This document shows positions 36,668 through 45,800 of a DNA stretch of 64,000 nt, piece by piece. Below the pieces are notes generated by a model. The model was given only the letters and a program-made list of their open reading frames with translations. It searched no databases and was not told the origin of the DNA. The stretch covers positions 57,325 through 121,324 of the forward strand of contig CAZBIC010000024.1 of assembly GCA_964491875.1 (NCBI GenBank), written 5' to 3'. Position numbers and translations under genes: made by a program. Each line of letters starts with the position of its first letter. Within the stretch, counting starts at the first letter, position 1. The stretch comes from JADJPG01 sp964491875 (GTDB lineage Bacteria > Verrucomicrobiota > Verrucomicrobiia > Limisphaerales > JADJPG01).

Positions 36668-37105
36668 TTAGCGGAGCGGGCGGACGCGGTTCGTGCCGTG
36701 GGGCTCTCGTTTACCGGGCGGAACAGGGTAGTAGTTGGTGGGTGGTGAGGGATAATAGTTCGTCGCCGGAGGAACGACACCAGGTGGGTTGGGCGGCACC
36801 GTGGGCGGCAATGGATTCACAGGGGGCACCGGGTACACTGGAGGCAGCGGATTTACCGGGGGAACCGCAGGCGGCGGGGTGGGTTCACCGGGCGGCAAGA
36901 TTTTAGGCGGTTGATCGGGCAGCGGTGGAACTGGGTTGGGGTTCAGCGGAACATCCGGTGGCGGAGTGGGCTCCGCCGGAGGCGAGATCTTGGGCAGTGG
37001 TTGCGCCGGACGAGCGGGTGGAGCCGGACGAGCCGGGGTGACTTGACCGAGAGAGGTGATGGCCATGCCGGCAACGACAGTGACAAGGAGGATTTGAGTT
37101 TTCAT
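36668..37105 (-). CDS. Small secreted proline-rich protein
   Basis: 145 residues from the ATG at 37105; the start is chosen because MKTQILLVTVVAGMAITSLG is a signal peptide, whereas the ATG six codons upstream would displace it. The mature chain is over one third proline, with repeated EPTPPP, PVNPLPP and TNYYP units and a basic end (GTNRVRPLR). No globular domain is visible. It resembles the protein at 26543-27109 in signal peptide and style but not in repeat unit. A terminator follows, so it is a single-gene unit. Confidence 0.65.
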   Translation of the reverse strand: MKTQILLVTVVAGMAITSLGQVTPARPAPPARPAQPLPKISPPAEPTPPPDVPLNPNPVPPLPDQPPKILPPGEPTPPPAVPPVNPLPPVYPVPPVNPLPPTVPPNPPGVVPPATNYYPSPPTNYYPVPPGKREPHGTNRVRPLR

Positions 37106-38412
37106 ACGATCTACAGTTAGCAATTTGATGCCCGCGTGAATTGCACGAGAATGATGACACGTCGTCGCATGAGCGAACTTCCTATGATTCAGCCGGTTGA
37201 TGAGTACGGTATTTTGGAGGCGGCGTGGAAAGGGAGGTAATGAGTCGAATCACCGTCTGTGCAACGCGCAACTGAACAAAGGTGGGGCCGAGCAAATTGC
37301 ATTACTGGCCGGGAGCGAGTTGGAGCGGCGAAGTGTTTCAACTGTGCCCATCCGGTTCGCTGGCGGAAATCGGAGCGCCTCGACTTCTACTTTTATGGGG
37401 ACTGCGCTGGTTGGCAGGGAGGACGAGTTGTGGAATCAGGATGAGGCGTGAAAGAACTGCCGACTTAGTATCACCCTAGGCCGGCAGTTCTCCGCCCGTC
37501 GATGCTCCATGTTACTGAGAGCACGGTCAGGACGCTGACAGCCCGATGGACGACGGAAGGTTCGCTGTGCTGCCAGTCACCAAAGAATGAGTCATGCGGC
37601 GCGCCGTCAATGGGAGCAACCCTGAACTGTCCAGTGCGCCGGTTCGTCAACCCGCGCATCTCAATTCAAGGTTGCCAAAGATCGAGCGGGTGCTGCGCGA
37701 AACGCATGACGAACAGCACCCGCGTACGCATGGGGAATGATCCGCAGCATTCCCCGGCGAAAAAGAGAACACCAGCTCTCGCGTCGTTTTCCTGTGTCGC
37801 GAAACACAACTTTGACTGCAGGAGCTGATGTTCGAAATCTCGGGTTGGTTCGGGCATCCGACGTTTCATCAATGGATGAGTAATTACTTACTGCCGGTGC
37901 CCGAACCAGGGTGAGGCTTCTCTCAAAGTCTCACGGGAGATTAAATAGCTTGCGCGGTGCCAGCGTGAGTTTGTGGGATTTACGCAGCAACGCTGCCGCG
38001 AACCATCGGGCAAAAAGCAAAATGCACGATCATTCCGGGCAAAATGAAAGGGCGCTGGGGCGATTTGACAGCTGAATTATATTTTGAGTGCCGGAACTTG
38101 CCGGAGCGCGCTTGCTCCAGGTGAGGGGTGGTGGAGACCAGAGCGCTGGAGGGAACCGCCGCCCGCGCCGGTATGATTTGCGTGTACGTAATCTAAAAAC
38201 TTCAAGCACGCTCAACGCGCCAGAGGTCTGGCTGCTTCTTGGCTACGGTGTCACCGGCGGTCATAGTCGCTGTAAGGATAACTTCATCTCGCTTCCGCGC
38301 GGGCAACGGGTTTTGCTGGAGGCGTGCGTTCGCAATGTCATCCAGTCCAGTCGCGTGTGCCCGGTGCCGTTCAAGGCTGTGGGCGGGCGATTGAGCTTCA
38401 GGGAGGGCGACG
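37106..38412. other. Long intergenic region rich in hairpins
   Basis: About 1.3 kb without a gene I can support. It contains several inverted repeats: GAACTGCCG/CGGCAGTTC (about 37452-37490); CGGGTGCTG/CAGCACCCG (37687-37695 with 37714-37722); and a 10-bp perfect stem GGTTCGGGCA/TGCCCGAACC (37847-37856 with 37898-37907) around a 41-base loop. A diverged copy of the repeat at 36248 begins at 37512. Short open frames in it look random. Confidence 0.6.
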
Positions 38413-39729
38413 GTGAGTGGGCCGACGACGTTGCGGCTGCGGGTGACGGCGACGGCGGAAACGATCCTGCGCGGGAAACATCCGTGGCTCTTTGCGGACA
38501 GTATCCGCGATCAGAATCGCGAAGGGCAGGCGGGTGAGCTCGCAGTGATTTTCGATCGCAAGGATGAGTTTCTCGCGATCGGCCTGTATGATCCGGAGTC
38601 GCCGATTCGCGTGCGCATCTTGCACGCGGGCAAGCCACGCAAGCTGGATGAGGCGTGGTGGAACGCGAACTTGCAGCAGGCGCTGGCGAGGCGCACGGGA
38701 TTGTTTGATGCGGAGACGAATGGTTACCGGTTGATTCACGGCGAGAGCGACAACTGGCCGGGCCTGGTCGTGGATCGTTATGACACGACGCTGGTGCTGA
38801 AGCTTTACACGGCGGCGTGGCTGCCGCGCTGGCGCGAGGTGGCAGCGATGTTGTGCCGGGCGCAATCGCCGGAGCGGCTGGTGTTGCGCTTGAGCCGGAA
38901 TATTCAGGAGCGCGCTGGACGAGAGTTCGGGGTGCGGGATGGGATGGTGTTGAGTGCCCAAAGTTTGATTGAGGAAGGCTCGCCTTCACCCCCAGGAGAG
39001 GGTGCGCGAGGCAGAACGGCTGGGGCGCGTGAGGGCGTTGCCGCGTCCGAGGTGGATGGATGGGAGAAGGAAAGCGGTGGCGTTGTCATTTTTCGCGAAT
39101 CCGGACTGCGATTCGAAGCGCAGGTGGTGAGCGGGCAGAAGACGGGGTTCTTTCTCGATCAGCGCGAGAATCGTCGTCGGGTGGCGGCGTTATCGACGGG
39201 GCGCGAGGTGCTGAATGCGTTCAGTTTCTCGGGCGGGTTCTCGCTCTACGCAGCGCGAGGCGGCGCAAAGTCGGTGACGGATCTGGACATCAGCGCCCAT
39301 GCACTGGCGAGCGCGCGACGGAATTTCGCGTTGAACCAATCGCTCGCGACCGTGGCGCAGTGCCGGCATGAGACGGAGCAGGGGGATGCCTTCGCGTGGC
39401 TGGAACAGGCGGGACGCAGCCGGTTTGATCTGGTGGTGATCGATCCGCCGTCGCTGGCGAAGCGCGAGGCGGAACGCGCGGGGGCGATTCAGGCGTATGG
39501 CAAGCTGGCGGCGTCCGGAGTGCGATTGTTGCGGAAGGAGGGGATTCTCGTCGCCGCGTCTTGTTCAGCGCATGTTTCGGCGGAGGAGTTTTTCGACATC
39601 GTGCGGCGGACGGCGCGGGAATCAGGCCGGCGTTTCGTGGAGATGGAAACAACGGGGCATCCGGCGGATCACGCGGCGACGTTTCGCGAGGCGCAATATC
39701 TCAAATGCATTTACCTGCGGCTGGAGTAG
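38413..39729 (+). CDS. RlmI-like 23S rRNA methyltransferase (PUA plus SAM domains)
   Basis: 438 residues from a GTG at 38413 with GGGAGG seven bases upstream. An N-terminal PUA domain (GKHPWLFADSI, LYDPESPIRVRIL) is followed by a linker (YRLIHGESDNWPGLVVDRY) and a Rossmann methyltransferase domain: QKTGFFLDQRENR, the AdoMet-binding NAFSFSGGFSLYAARGG, then VIDPPSLAKR with the DPP motif and VAASCSAHV. This is the RlmI/YccW layout, which makes 5-methylcytosine in 23S rRNA. Residues about 188-222 (EEGSPSPPGEGARGRTAG and onward) are an extra low-complexity insertion; its DNA contains CACCCCCAGGAGAGGGTG, typical of an intergenic repeat, so it appears to be an in-frame repeat insertion. Confidence 0.9.
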   Translation: MSGPTTLRLRVTATAETILRGKHPWLFADSIRDQNREGQAGELAVIFDRKDEFLAIGLYDPESPIRVRILHAGKPRKLDEAWWNANLQQALARRTGLFDAETNGYRLIHGESDNWPGLVVDRYDTTLVLKLYTAAWLPRWREVAAMLCRAQSPERLVLRLSRNIQERAGREFGVRDGMVLSAQSLIEEGSPSPPGEGARGRTAGAREGVAASEVDGWEKESGGVVIFRESGLRFEAQVVSGQKTGFFLDQRENRRRVAALSTGREVLNAFSFSGGFSLYAARGGAKSVTDLDISAHALASARRNFALNQSLATVAQCRHETEQGDAFAWLEQAGRSRFDLVVIDPPSLAKREAERAGAIQAYGKLAASGVRLLRKEGILVAASCSAHVSAEEFFDIVRRTARESGRRFVEMETTGHPADHAATFREAQYLKCIYLRLE

Positions 39730-39747
39730 TCCATCCGGGACGCGCGG

Positions 39748-40449
39748 CTACGGGAGCCTGTCCTGGATCTTGTCCATGTGCTTCGAGAACTTGTAGGCGA
39801 GGTGGATGCCTTGGATCATGGCGAAGACGATGAGCACAACGCCTGAGCCGCGTTCCATCCGCACCATCGTCTTCTCAGAGAATTTCTTGTGGCCGAGCGA
39901 GATGGCCCAGGCGAGTCCAAAAAGCCAGAACGCCACCCCGCCGCCGACTCCCGCGAGGTAGATCAGTTTTGCCTCAAGGGTGTTGGCCACCCAGCCACGC
40001 GAGGCAAACGTGGTGTTCAGAATGATCCAGAGGACGGGGATGCCCACGTTGGCCAGCGTCCGCACGAAGCCAATCATGAACGCCGAATGCGGGTGGAGCT
40101 TTTCCTCGATGCGTTGCTCGATGTTGTGCTCGATCCGTTCGACGACCGGGACGGAGTTCACCATGAGGAACTTCACGCCGAGAAACAGCATGAAGGCAAA
40201 GCTGAAGATCTCCATCGCGGCCTGGGTGACACCGCCCTGGAAAACTGACGCAAAGCTGGTGAGCGTGAGTCCGCAATAAATGACCTCCATCACGGTGGCG
40301 CCGGCGGCGATCAACGCGGCCCAGCGGAAGCCGCGGCGCGCGCCCTCGTTGAGGATGGTCATGTTGATCGGCCCGACGGGGATCGAAATCAACATGCCGA
40401 AGACGAGCCCGGTGAAAATTTCGCTGTAGATGGGAGGAAGGCCGAACAC
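39748..40449 (-). CDS. LysE/RhtB-family exporter
   Basis: 233 residues with about six membrane spans. The N-terminal motif GMLISIPVGPINMTILNEGARRG matches the LysE/RhtB signature (G.....PGP); GVKFLMVNS and the later spans (FMIGFVRTLANVGIPVLW, LIYLAGVGGGVAFWLFGLAW) fit the family. It would export an amino acid or similar small metabolite by proton-coupled antiport; the substrate is unknown. It starts 11 bp after pssA, so it is the last gene of the psd-pssA operon. A short acidic-basic loop (ERIEHNIEQRIEEKLHPH) interrupts the middle. Confidence 0.85.
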   Translation of the reverse strand: MFGLPPIYSEIFTGLVFGMLISIPVGPINMTILNEGARRGFRWAALIAAGATVMEVIYCGLTLTSFASVFQGGVTQAAMEIFSFAFMLFLGVKFLMVNSVPVVERIEHNIEQRIEEKLHPHSAFMIGFVRTLANVGIPVLWIILNTTFASRGWVANTLEAKLIYLAGVGGGVAFWLFGLAWAISLGHKKFSEKTMVRMERGSGVVLIVFAMIQGIHLAYKFSKHMDKIQDRLP

Positions 40450-40460
40450 AACGCGGTGAG

Positions 40461-41327
40461 TCAGGTGGCCGAAGACGGCTCGTCGTCATCATCGTCATCC
40501 GCGATTTCATAACGGACCTTGCGGGAGACGTGCGGACGGATGAATCCGTAAACCAGATACGAGGTGAAGAAGAGCGGCAGCGCCCAGTAGAGGATTTTTT
40601 CCTTCAAGATCAGCACCGCTCCGAAGCAGAGGATGGCGATCAGGGTCTTGGTGAAGGTGCGGGTGGCCTTCAAATCCAGTTTCTTGAACGTGGGATACTT
40701 TACTTCGCTCACCATCATCAGGGAGAGCAGCACCATGATGACCGGCAGCGCAAAACGCCAGTTGGCCTCGGCAAACTCCTTTTCGTCCCACCAGATCATG
40801 AACAGCGTGAGCGAGGAGACGAGTCCCGCCGCGGCGGGAATGGGAAAGCCGAGGAACTCCTTGCCACCGCCGGTTCCGGCCATGGCGGCCAGACAGTTGA
40901 AGCGGGCCAGCCGAAACGCGCCGCAGATCAGGTAAATCGAGGCGATGAACCAGCCGAACTCCGGGTGCTTGATGAAGACGTCCTTAAGCACGACGCGGTA
41001 GACGAGGAAGGCCGGTGCGGCGCCGAAGCTGATGATGTCGGCCAGGGAATCGAACTCGCGGCCGAAGGGACTTTCTGCTCCGCCCATGCGGGCCACTCGG
41101 CCGTCCAGCAAATCAAAGATGCACGCCGCGAGGATGAAGAGCAGGGCGACCTTGATGTCGTTGTAATTGTTCCCGGCGGCGTTCCATTCGACAATTTTCG
41201 TCAGCGCCACGAATCCGCAGAACAGATTCGCGCCGGTCATCACGTTCGGCAGGAAATAGATCTTCAGCTTCTCGTCGGTGGGCGAGTCTGAGGACGGTGC
41301 CGGCGGTTTGGGCGCGTTGTGCTCCAT
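40461..41327 (-). CDS. pssA: CDP-diacylglycerol-serine O-phosphatidyltransferase
   Basis: 288 residues. This inner membrane enzyme makes phosphatidylserine from CDP-diacylglycerol and L-serine. The CDP-alcohol phosphotransferase motif D-G-x2-A-R-x8-G-x3-D-x3-D is complete: Asp75, Gly76, Ala79, Arg80, Gly89, Asp93 and Asp97. About eight hydrophobic spans follow. The acidic C-terminal tail (a run of Asp) is unusual but probably harmless. It lies four bases after psd, whose product acts on the phosphatidylserine it makes; together they form phosphatidylethanolamine. Confidence 0.96.
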   Translation of the reverse strand: MEHNAPKPPAPSSDSPTDEKLKIYFLPNVMTGANLFCGFVALTKIVEWNAAGNNYNDIKVALLFILAACIFDLLDGRVARMGGAESPFGREFDSLADIISFGAAPAFLVYRVVLKDVFIKHPEFGWFIASIYLICGAFRLARFNCLAAMAGTGGGKEFLGFPIPAAAGLVSSLTLFMIWWDEKEFAEANWRFALPVIMVLLSLMMVSEVKYPTFKKLDLKATRTFTKTLIAILCFGAVLILKEKILYWALPLFFTSYLVYGFIRPHVSRKVRYEIADDDDDDEPSSAT

Positions 41328-41331
41328 GCGT

Positions 41332-42018
41332 TCAGGGCAGGGTGGCGATGACCGATTCGCCGACCTTCACCCGGTCGCCGAGTTTCACCCGGATGGTGGC
41401 GTTGAGCGGGAGATAAATGTCGCAGCGCGATCCGAACTGAATCAGGCTGATGCGTTCCCCGCGGGTAACCTTTTCGCCGGCGGTGGCCCAGACGTTGATG
41501 CGCCGGGCGATCAAACCCGCGATCAGTCGCAGGCCGACCTTTTGATTATCGTTACCGAGCGTGATGAAGCCCAGCAGCGCGTTCTCGTTGTGCGTTCCGC
41601 AATCGGCGCGGGTGGCGCTGATGAATTCGCCCTCGGTGTATTTGTGGTAAACCATCTGTCCGGTCACCGGCGCGCGTTGGACGTGGACATCGAAGACGGA
41701 AAGGAAGATGGAAATGCGCTTGCACGGTCCGCCCATGAAATCGGCTTCCGTCGTCTCGTCGATGACGTCGACCTTGCCCTGGCCGGGAGCGACGATGGCG
41801 TTCGGGTCCGCGGGATCTGCCGGCTCTGGATCGCGGAAAAAGTAGAGCGTGAAGAGAACGAAGAGCAGCCAGAGGGTGATGAGACCGGAGGAGACGGCGA
41901 TGACCGCGCTGCCGAGCAGGGTGGCCAGTTTGCCGGCGGCAAACAGCGCGACCAACAGGACGAGGGTCCAGAAGATGATCCGCAGCGCTGCTTTGAAGGC
42001 CTTGCCAGAATGTTTCAT
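41332..42018 (-). CDS. psd: Phosphatidylserine decarboxylase proenzyme
   Basis: 228 residues, typical of the short archaeal/Gram-positive-type subfamily. Two N-terminal hydrophobic spans (about 15-37 and 38-60) are followed by the catalytic domain: FLSVFDVHVQRAP with His112, and the self-cleavage site Gly196-Ser197 in QFGSRCDIYLP, where the Ser becomes the pyruvoyl group. It converts phosphatidylserine to phosphatidylethanolamine. It is the first gene of the psd-pssA-lysE operon and is divergent from the ECF sigma factor gene. Confidence 0.95.
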   Translation of the reverse strand: MKHSGKAFKAALRIIFWTLVLLVALFAAGKLATLLGSAVIAVSSGLITLWLLFVLFTLYFFRDPEPADPADPNAIVAPGQGKVDVIDETTEADFMGGPCKRISIFLSVFDVHVQRAPVTGQMVYHKYTEGEFISATRADCGTHNENALLGFITLGNDNQKVGLRLIAGLIARRINVWATAGEKVTRGERISLIQFGSRCDIYLPLNATIRVKLGDRVKVGESVIATLP

Positions 42019-42095
42019 GTGCGGCGCAGACTAGCGGAAGTGGATGACGGTTGAAAAGAGGGAACGGCGGGGCGCACCCGGACGGCCGATTTTCT

Positions 42096-42125
42096 TGAAA
42101 GATTCTTCACGCGGACGGCTTACTA
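42096..42125 (+). promoter_or_regulatory. ECF-type promoter upstream of the sigma factor gene
   Basis: TGAAAGAT (42096-42103), 15 bases, CTTACTA (42119-42125). The same two boxes with the same spacing precede the giant gene at 47066. The ATG at 42133 follows after seven bases, implying a leaderless or near-leaderless transcript. Positive autoregulation by the sigma factor is inferred. Confidence 0.7.
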
Positions 42126-42132
42126 CCCAGGA

Positions 42133-42774
42133 ATGGCTTCCATGATGGCCGAGCCCGGCACGGATTCGCTGCTGCCCACGCGGGCAAGCCTGCTGACGCG
42201 TCTGCGCGATTGCCAGGACCAGGCTGGCTGGCGCGAGTTCTTCGATTCATACTGGCGGTTGATTTACAGCGTGGCCCGGAAATCGGGCCTGCAGGATTCA
42301 CAGGCGCAGGATGTGGTGCAGAACACGTTTATCTACTTGTCCCGCCGGATGCCGAACTTCCGCTACGATCCGGCGCGCGGCTCGTTCAAGTCCTGGCTGC
42401 GCGTGGTCACGCGCTCGCGCATTCATGAATTCCTGCGGCGTGAGCGGCCGGCGGAGGGACGCGTGGTCGAAGCCTTGCCCGGCTCGGGAGAAGATTTGCT
42501 GGAATCCATCCCCGATCCGTCCGGCGATGCGCTGGATGAATTGTGGCAGCGCGAATGGGAGGAGAACCTGGTGGCGACTGCCCTGCGTCGTGTGCGGGCG
42601 AAGGTGAGCTCGCAGCAGTTGATGATCTTCCGCCTCGCCGCGCTGGGGGATTTGCCCGTGGCGCAGGTGGCGAGGAAACTGGATGTGAACATCGCGCAGA
42701 TTTACCTCGCGCGACATCGGGTGGGAAAGCTCTTCAAAGCGGAGATCGAACGTCTCCGCGCCGAAACCGAGTGA
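42133..42774 (+). CDS. ECF-type RNA polymerase sigma factor
   Basis: 213 residues from the ATG at 42133; further ATGs at 42142 and 42145 are possible. Region 2 is visible at about residues 35-100 (WREFFDSYWRLIYSVARKSG, AQDVVQNTFIYLSRRM, GSFKSWLRVVTRSRIHEFLR) and region 4 at about 155-205 (QQLMIFRLAALGDLPVAQVA, LDVNIAQIYLARHRVGKL). There is no region 3 or anti-sigma gene. It is followed after 30 bp by a membrane Ser/Thr kinase gene, a pairing common in Planctomycetes and Verrucomicrobia where the kinase may control the sigma factor. A promoter motif shared with the giant gene at 47066 suggests self-activation and control of that gene. Confidence 0.92.
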   Translation: MASMMAEPGTDSLLPTRASLLTRLRDCQDQAGWREFFDSYWRLIYSVARKSGLQDSQAQDVVQNTFIYLSRRMPNFRYDPARGSFKSWLRVVTRSRIHEFLRRERPAEGRVVEALPGSGEDLLESIPDPSGDALDELWQREWEENLVATALRRVRAKVSSQQLMIFRLAALGDLPVAQVARKLDVNIAQIYLARHRVGKLFKAEIERLRAETE

Positions 42775-42804
42775 GCAGAGCGTTCGCTATTTCTGTTCGC
42801 GCCC

Positions 42805-45800
42805 ATGTTTGGTAAAGTCCAGCCCGTGCCACCGATTCCCGTTATTCCGGATCACACGCTTCGTCGCCCGATCGGACGCGGCGCGTACGGGGAAGTCTGG
42901 CTGGCGCGCAACGTCATGGGTACGCCGCGCGCGGTGAAGATCGTCTGGCGCCGGCAGTTCGAGAGCGATCGTCCTTACGAACGCGAGCTCGCCGGGATCG
43001 AGAGCTACGAACCGGTGTCGCGTTCGGCGGACGGTCTGGTGCATGTTCTTCATGTCGGACGCAATGATGCGGAGGGATACTTCTACTACGTGATGGAACT
43101 GGCGGACGCCGCCGATCCGTCCTGCGAAGAAACGACCGGGACCGGAGCGGATAACTCTCGCCCGGATGTCACGCCGCTCAGTGCGTACGCGCCGCGCACG
43201 CTGCGTTCTGATTTGAGCCGGCTCGGTCGGCTGCCCACGGGCGATTGCCTGCGGCTGGGGCTGGACGTCGCGAGCGGTCTTGGGCAGTTGCATTCGCGCG
43301 GATTGATCCATCGCGACGTGAAGCCGGCGAACATCATCTACGTGAACGGCCGCGCGAAGCTGGCGGATATCGGGCTGGTTTCGGTCGGCGGCGACGAACG
43401 GACGTTTGTTGGGACGGAAGGTTACATTCCGCCGGAGGGACCGGGCTCTGCGTCGTCGGATCTCTACGCGCTGGGCATCGTGCTGTACGAGGCGAGCACG
43501 GGCTACACGCCGGACCGTTTTCCGGACGTGCCGCCGGAATGGTTCGCGGAAGGTTCGGGCGACGAGACATTGGAACTGCATGAAGTCGTCCTCAAAGCCT
43601 GCGAAGCACAACGCGAAAATCGTTACTCGAATGTCGAGGCGCTGCAGGCCGATCTGGCGTTGTTGCAAAGCGGTCAGAGCCTGCGCCGAGTGCGCGGACT
43701 GGAGAGGCGGCTCTCGCGGTTGAAGGCGCTGGGAATTGCGGCGGCGCTGGCGATCCTGGTTGCCATTGGCTGGGTGGCGTTTGCCAGCTATCGCGCACGG
43801 GAGGCGGCGGCGACGCGCGCCAAGGAAACCCAGCTGCGCGAACGCGCGGAGGCGGCCGAGCGCGCGGCGACGGATCGTTTGCACGGTGCGCTGCTCGAAC
43901 AGGCACGCGCGACGGTGATGAGCGGCGAGATGGGGCGCCGCTTCCGAACTCTGGATGCGGTGCGGCAGGCGGCGGTGATTCGGAATACACCCGAGCTGCG
44001 GCGCGAGGCGTTTGCGGCGCTGGCCTTGCCTGACTTCGCGGTGGAGCGCACGATTCCGCTGGGTTCCAACGCGAACGAAGTGACGGTCGATCCGACGTTT
44101 ACGCGATTTGCGGTCGCCCAGGGTCGAGGGCCGGTGGAGGTGCGTTCACTGGCGGATGCAAACTGGCGGATCGAACTTCCACCGAGCACGAATCTCAGCG
44201 CGCACGTTCTGCGGTTCAGTCCCGATGCGCGCTATCTGGCGTTCAAGCGGGACCACACCGATAGCTACGATTCCGATCTGGAAGTGTGGGATCTTAAGTC
44301 CACCCAGCGGGTCATTCACGCCACGCGCGCGGCCGCGAACAACGCAATATCCTTTCATCCGTCGCAGCCGAAGCTGCTCGTGGGTCGTCCGAGTGGACGG
44401 CTGGTGCGTTGGGATCTAGTCACGGGTCGCGAGGAGCAGAGCTGGCGTCTGCCGCCGCACTGGTCGGTGGCGTATTCGCCCGAAGGTGCGCGTTTTGCGA
44501 TCGCGCGTCCGGATGAGATCCGGGGTGCCTGCGTTGACGTGTTTGGCGCATCGGACGGCGTACTACTCGCGTCGAATCGTTTCGATCAGGACGTGCTGAT
44601 GGTGTCGTGGAGTGCGGACGGACGTTCCCTCGCCGCCGCGTGTTCGGATGGTTCGGTGAACTTGATGAATGCGCGGGATGGATCGGTGCGGGCGTTGGGA
44701 TTGCACAAGGCGCAGGCGGTGGAGGCGTCCTTCGTGCCGGGCGGCGAGTTTCTGGTCAGCTCCGGCTGGGACAATGAAGTGAACGTATGGAACCTGCGCA
44801 GTTACCAGCGGGAATTGACGGCGCCGCTGGGTGGCAAGGTGCCGGTGTTCAATCCCGGCGGGCAACGCGCCGCGATGAAGGGCAGCGGACCGGAATTGTT
44901 GTTGCTCGATTTTTCCGCCGCCGGGGATTCCGCGCTGTGGGATCTGCCGGACAGCATGAACCTCGCGTCGCGACGCGGAGAATTCTCACCGGACGGAAAC
45001 TGGTTTGTGGCGCCGACGAAAGCCGGCTTCGCGCTGTGGCAGGTCGGACAGCTGAGTGAGCCGATTTTTCAAGGTGGCGGCGGGCTGGGCGACGTGGCGT
45101 GGGTGCCGGGTCGGGATGAGTTCATCGGCCCTGATGAAACGAAACTTTTCCGCTGGCGGGTTTCCCGCGAAGCCGGGGACGTGCGGCCACGCATTCAGGC
45201 CTTGCCAGTTTTCAGTCCCACGGAACGAATCTATTCGGTGCACTGGCTGCGTCGTCGGAACGCCTTTTTATTCTCCGGACTGGAGGGATTGCGACTGGTG
45301 CCGTTCGAGCAATTGGAATCGGGCGCCGGTCCGCAGCGGCGGGGCGGTTTGTGGATCAGCGCCGTCGCGCCGGACGAATCGTGGGTCGCAGCGCCGTATT
45401 ATCGGAATCCCGTGGTGCGGATCTTCCGCGTGCCGGATTTCTCAGTCGCCGTCGCGCTTACCAATCCTGCTCCGGTGCGTTCGCTGGCGTGCGCGCCTTC
45501 AGGGGAGCATCTCGCCGTGCTGACGCGCGACAGCCTGTGCTTGTGGGAAACGCGGACCTGGACGCTCACGAAGAAGCTGGCGCTGGTGACGGATTCCTAC
45601 GGACAGGTTTCGTATTCAGGAGACGGAAAGATATTGCTTGTCACTGAGACGGCTCGGAACAGCACGTTGCGGCACGCCGACACGCTCGAACCGGTCCTGC
45701 CGCTACCGCTGTGGCGATTGCCGAACGCAATCAGCGCGGACGGACGGCACCTGGCGTTGAATGTGGAGGGTCGCCGATTGCAATTCGTCGATCTGAAGGC

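Noticed and set aside
37197..37830. Short open frames between the proline-rich gene and the RlmI-type gene
   Set aside because: No ribosome binding sites, overlapping in several frames, crossed by hairpin repeats.
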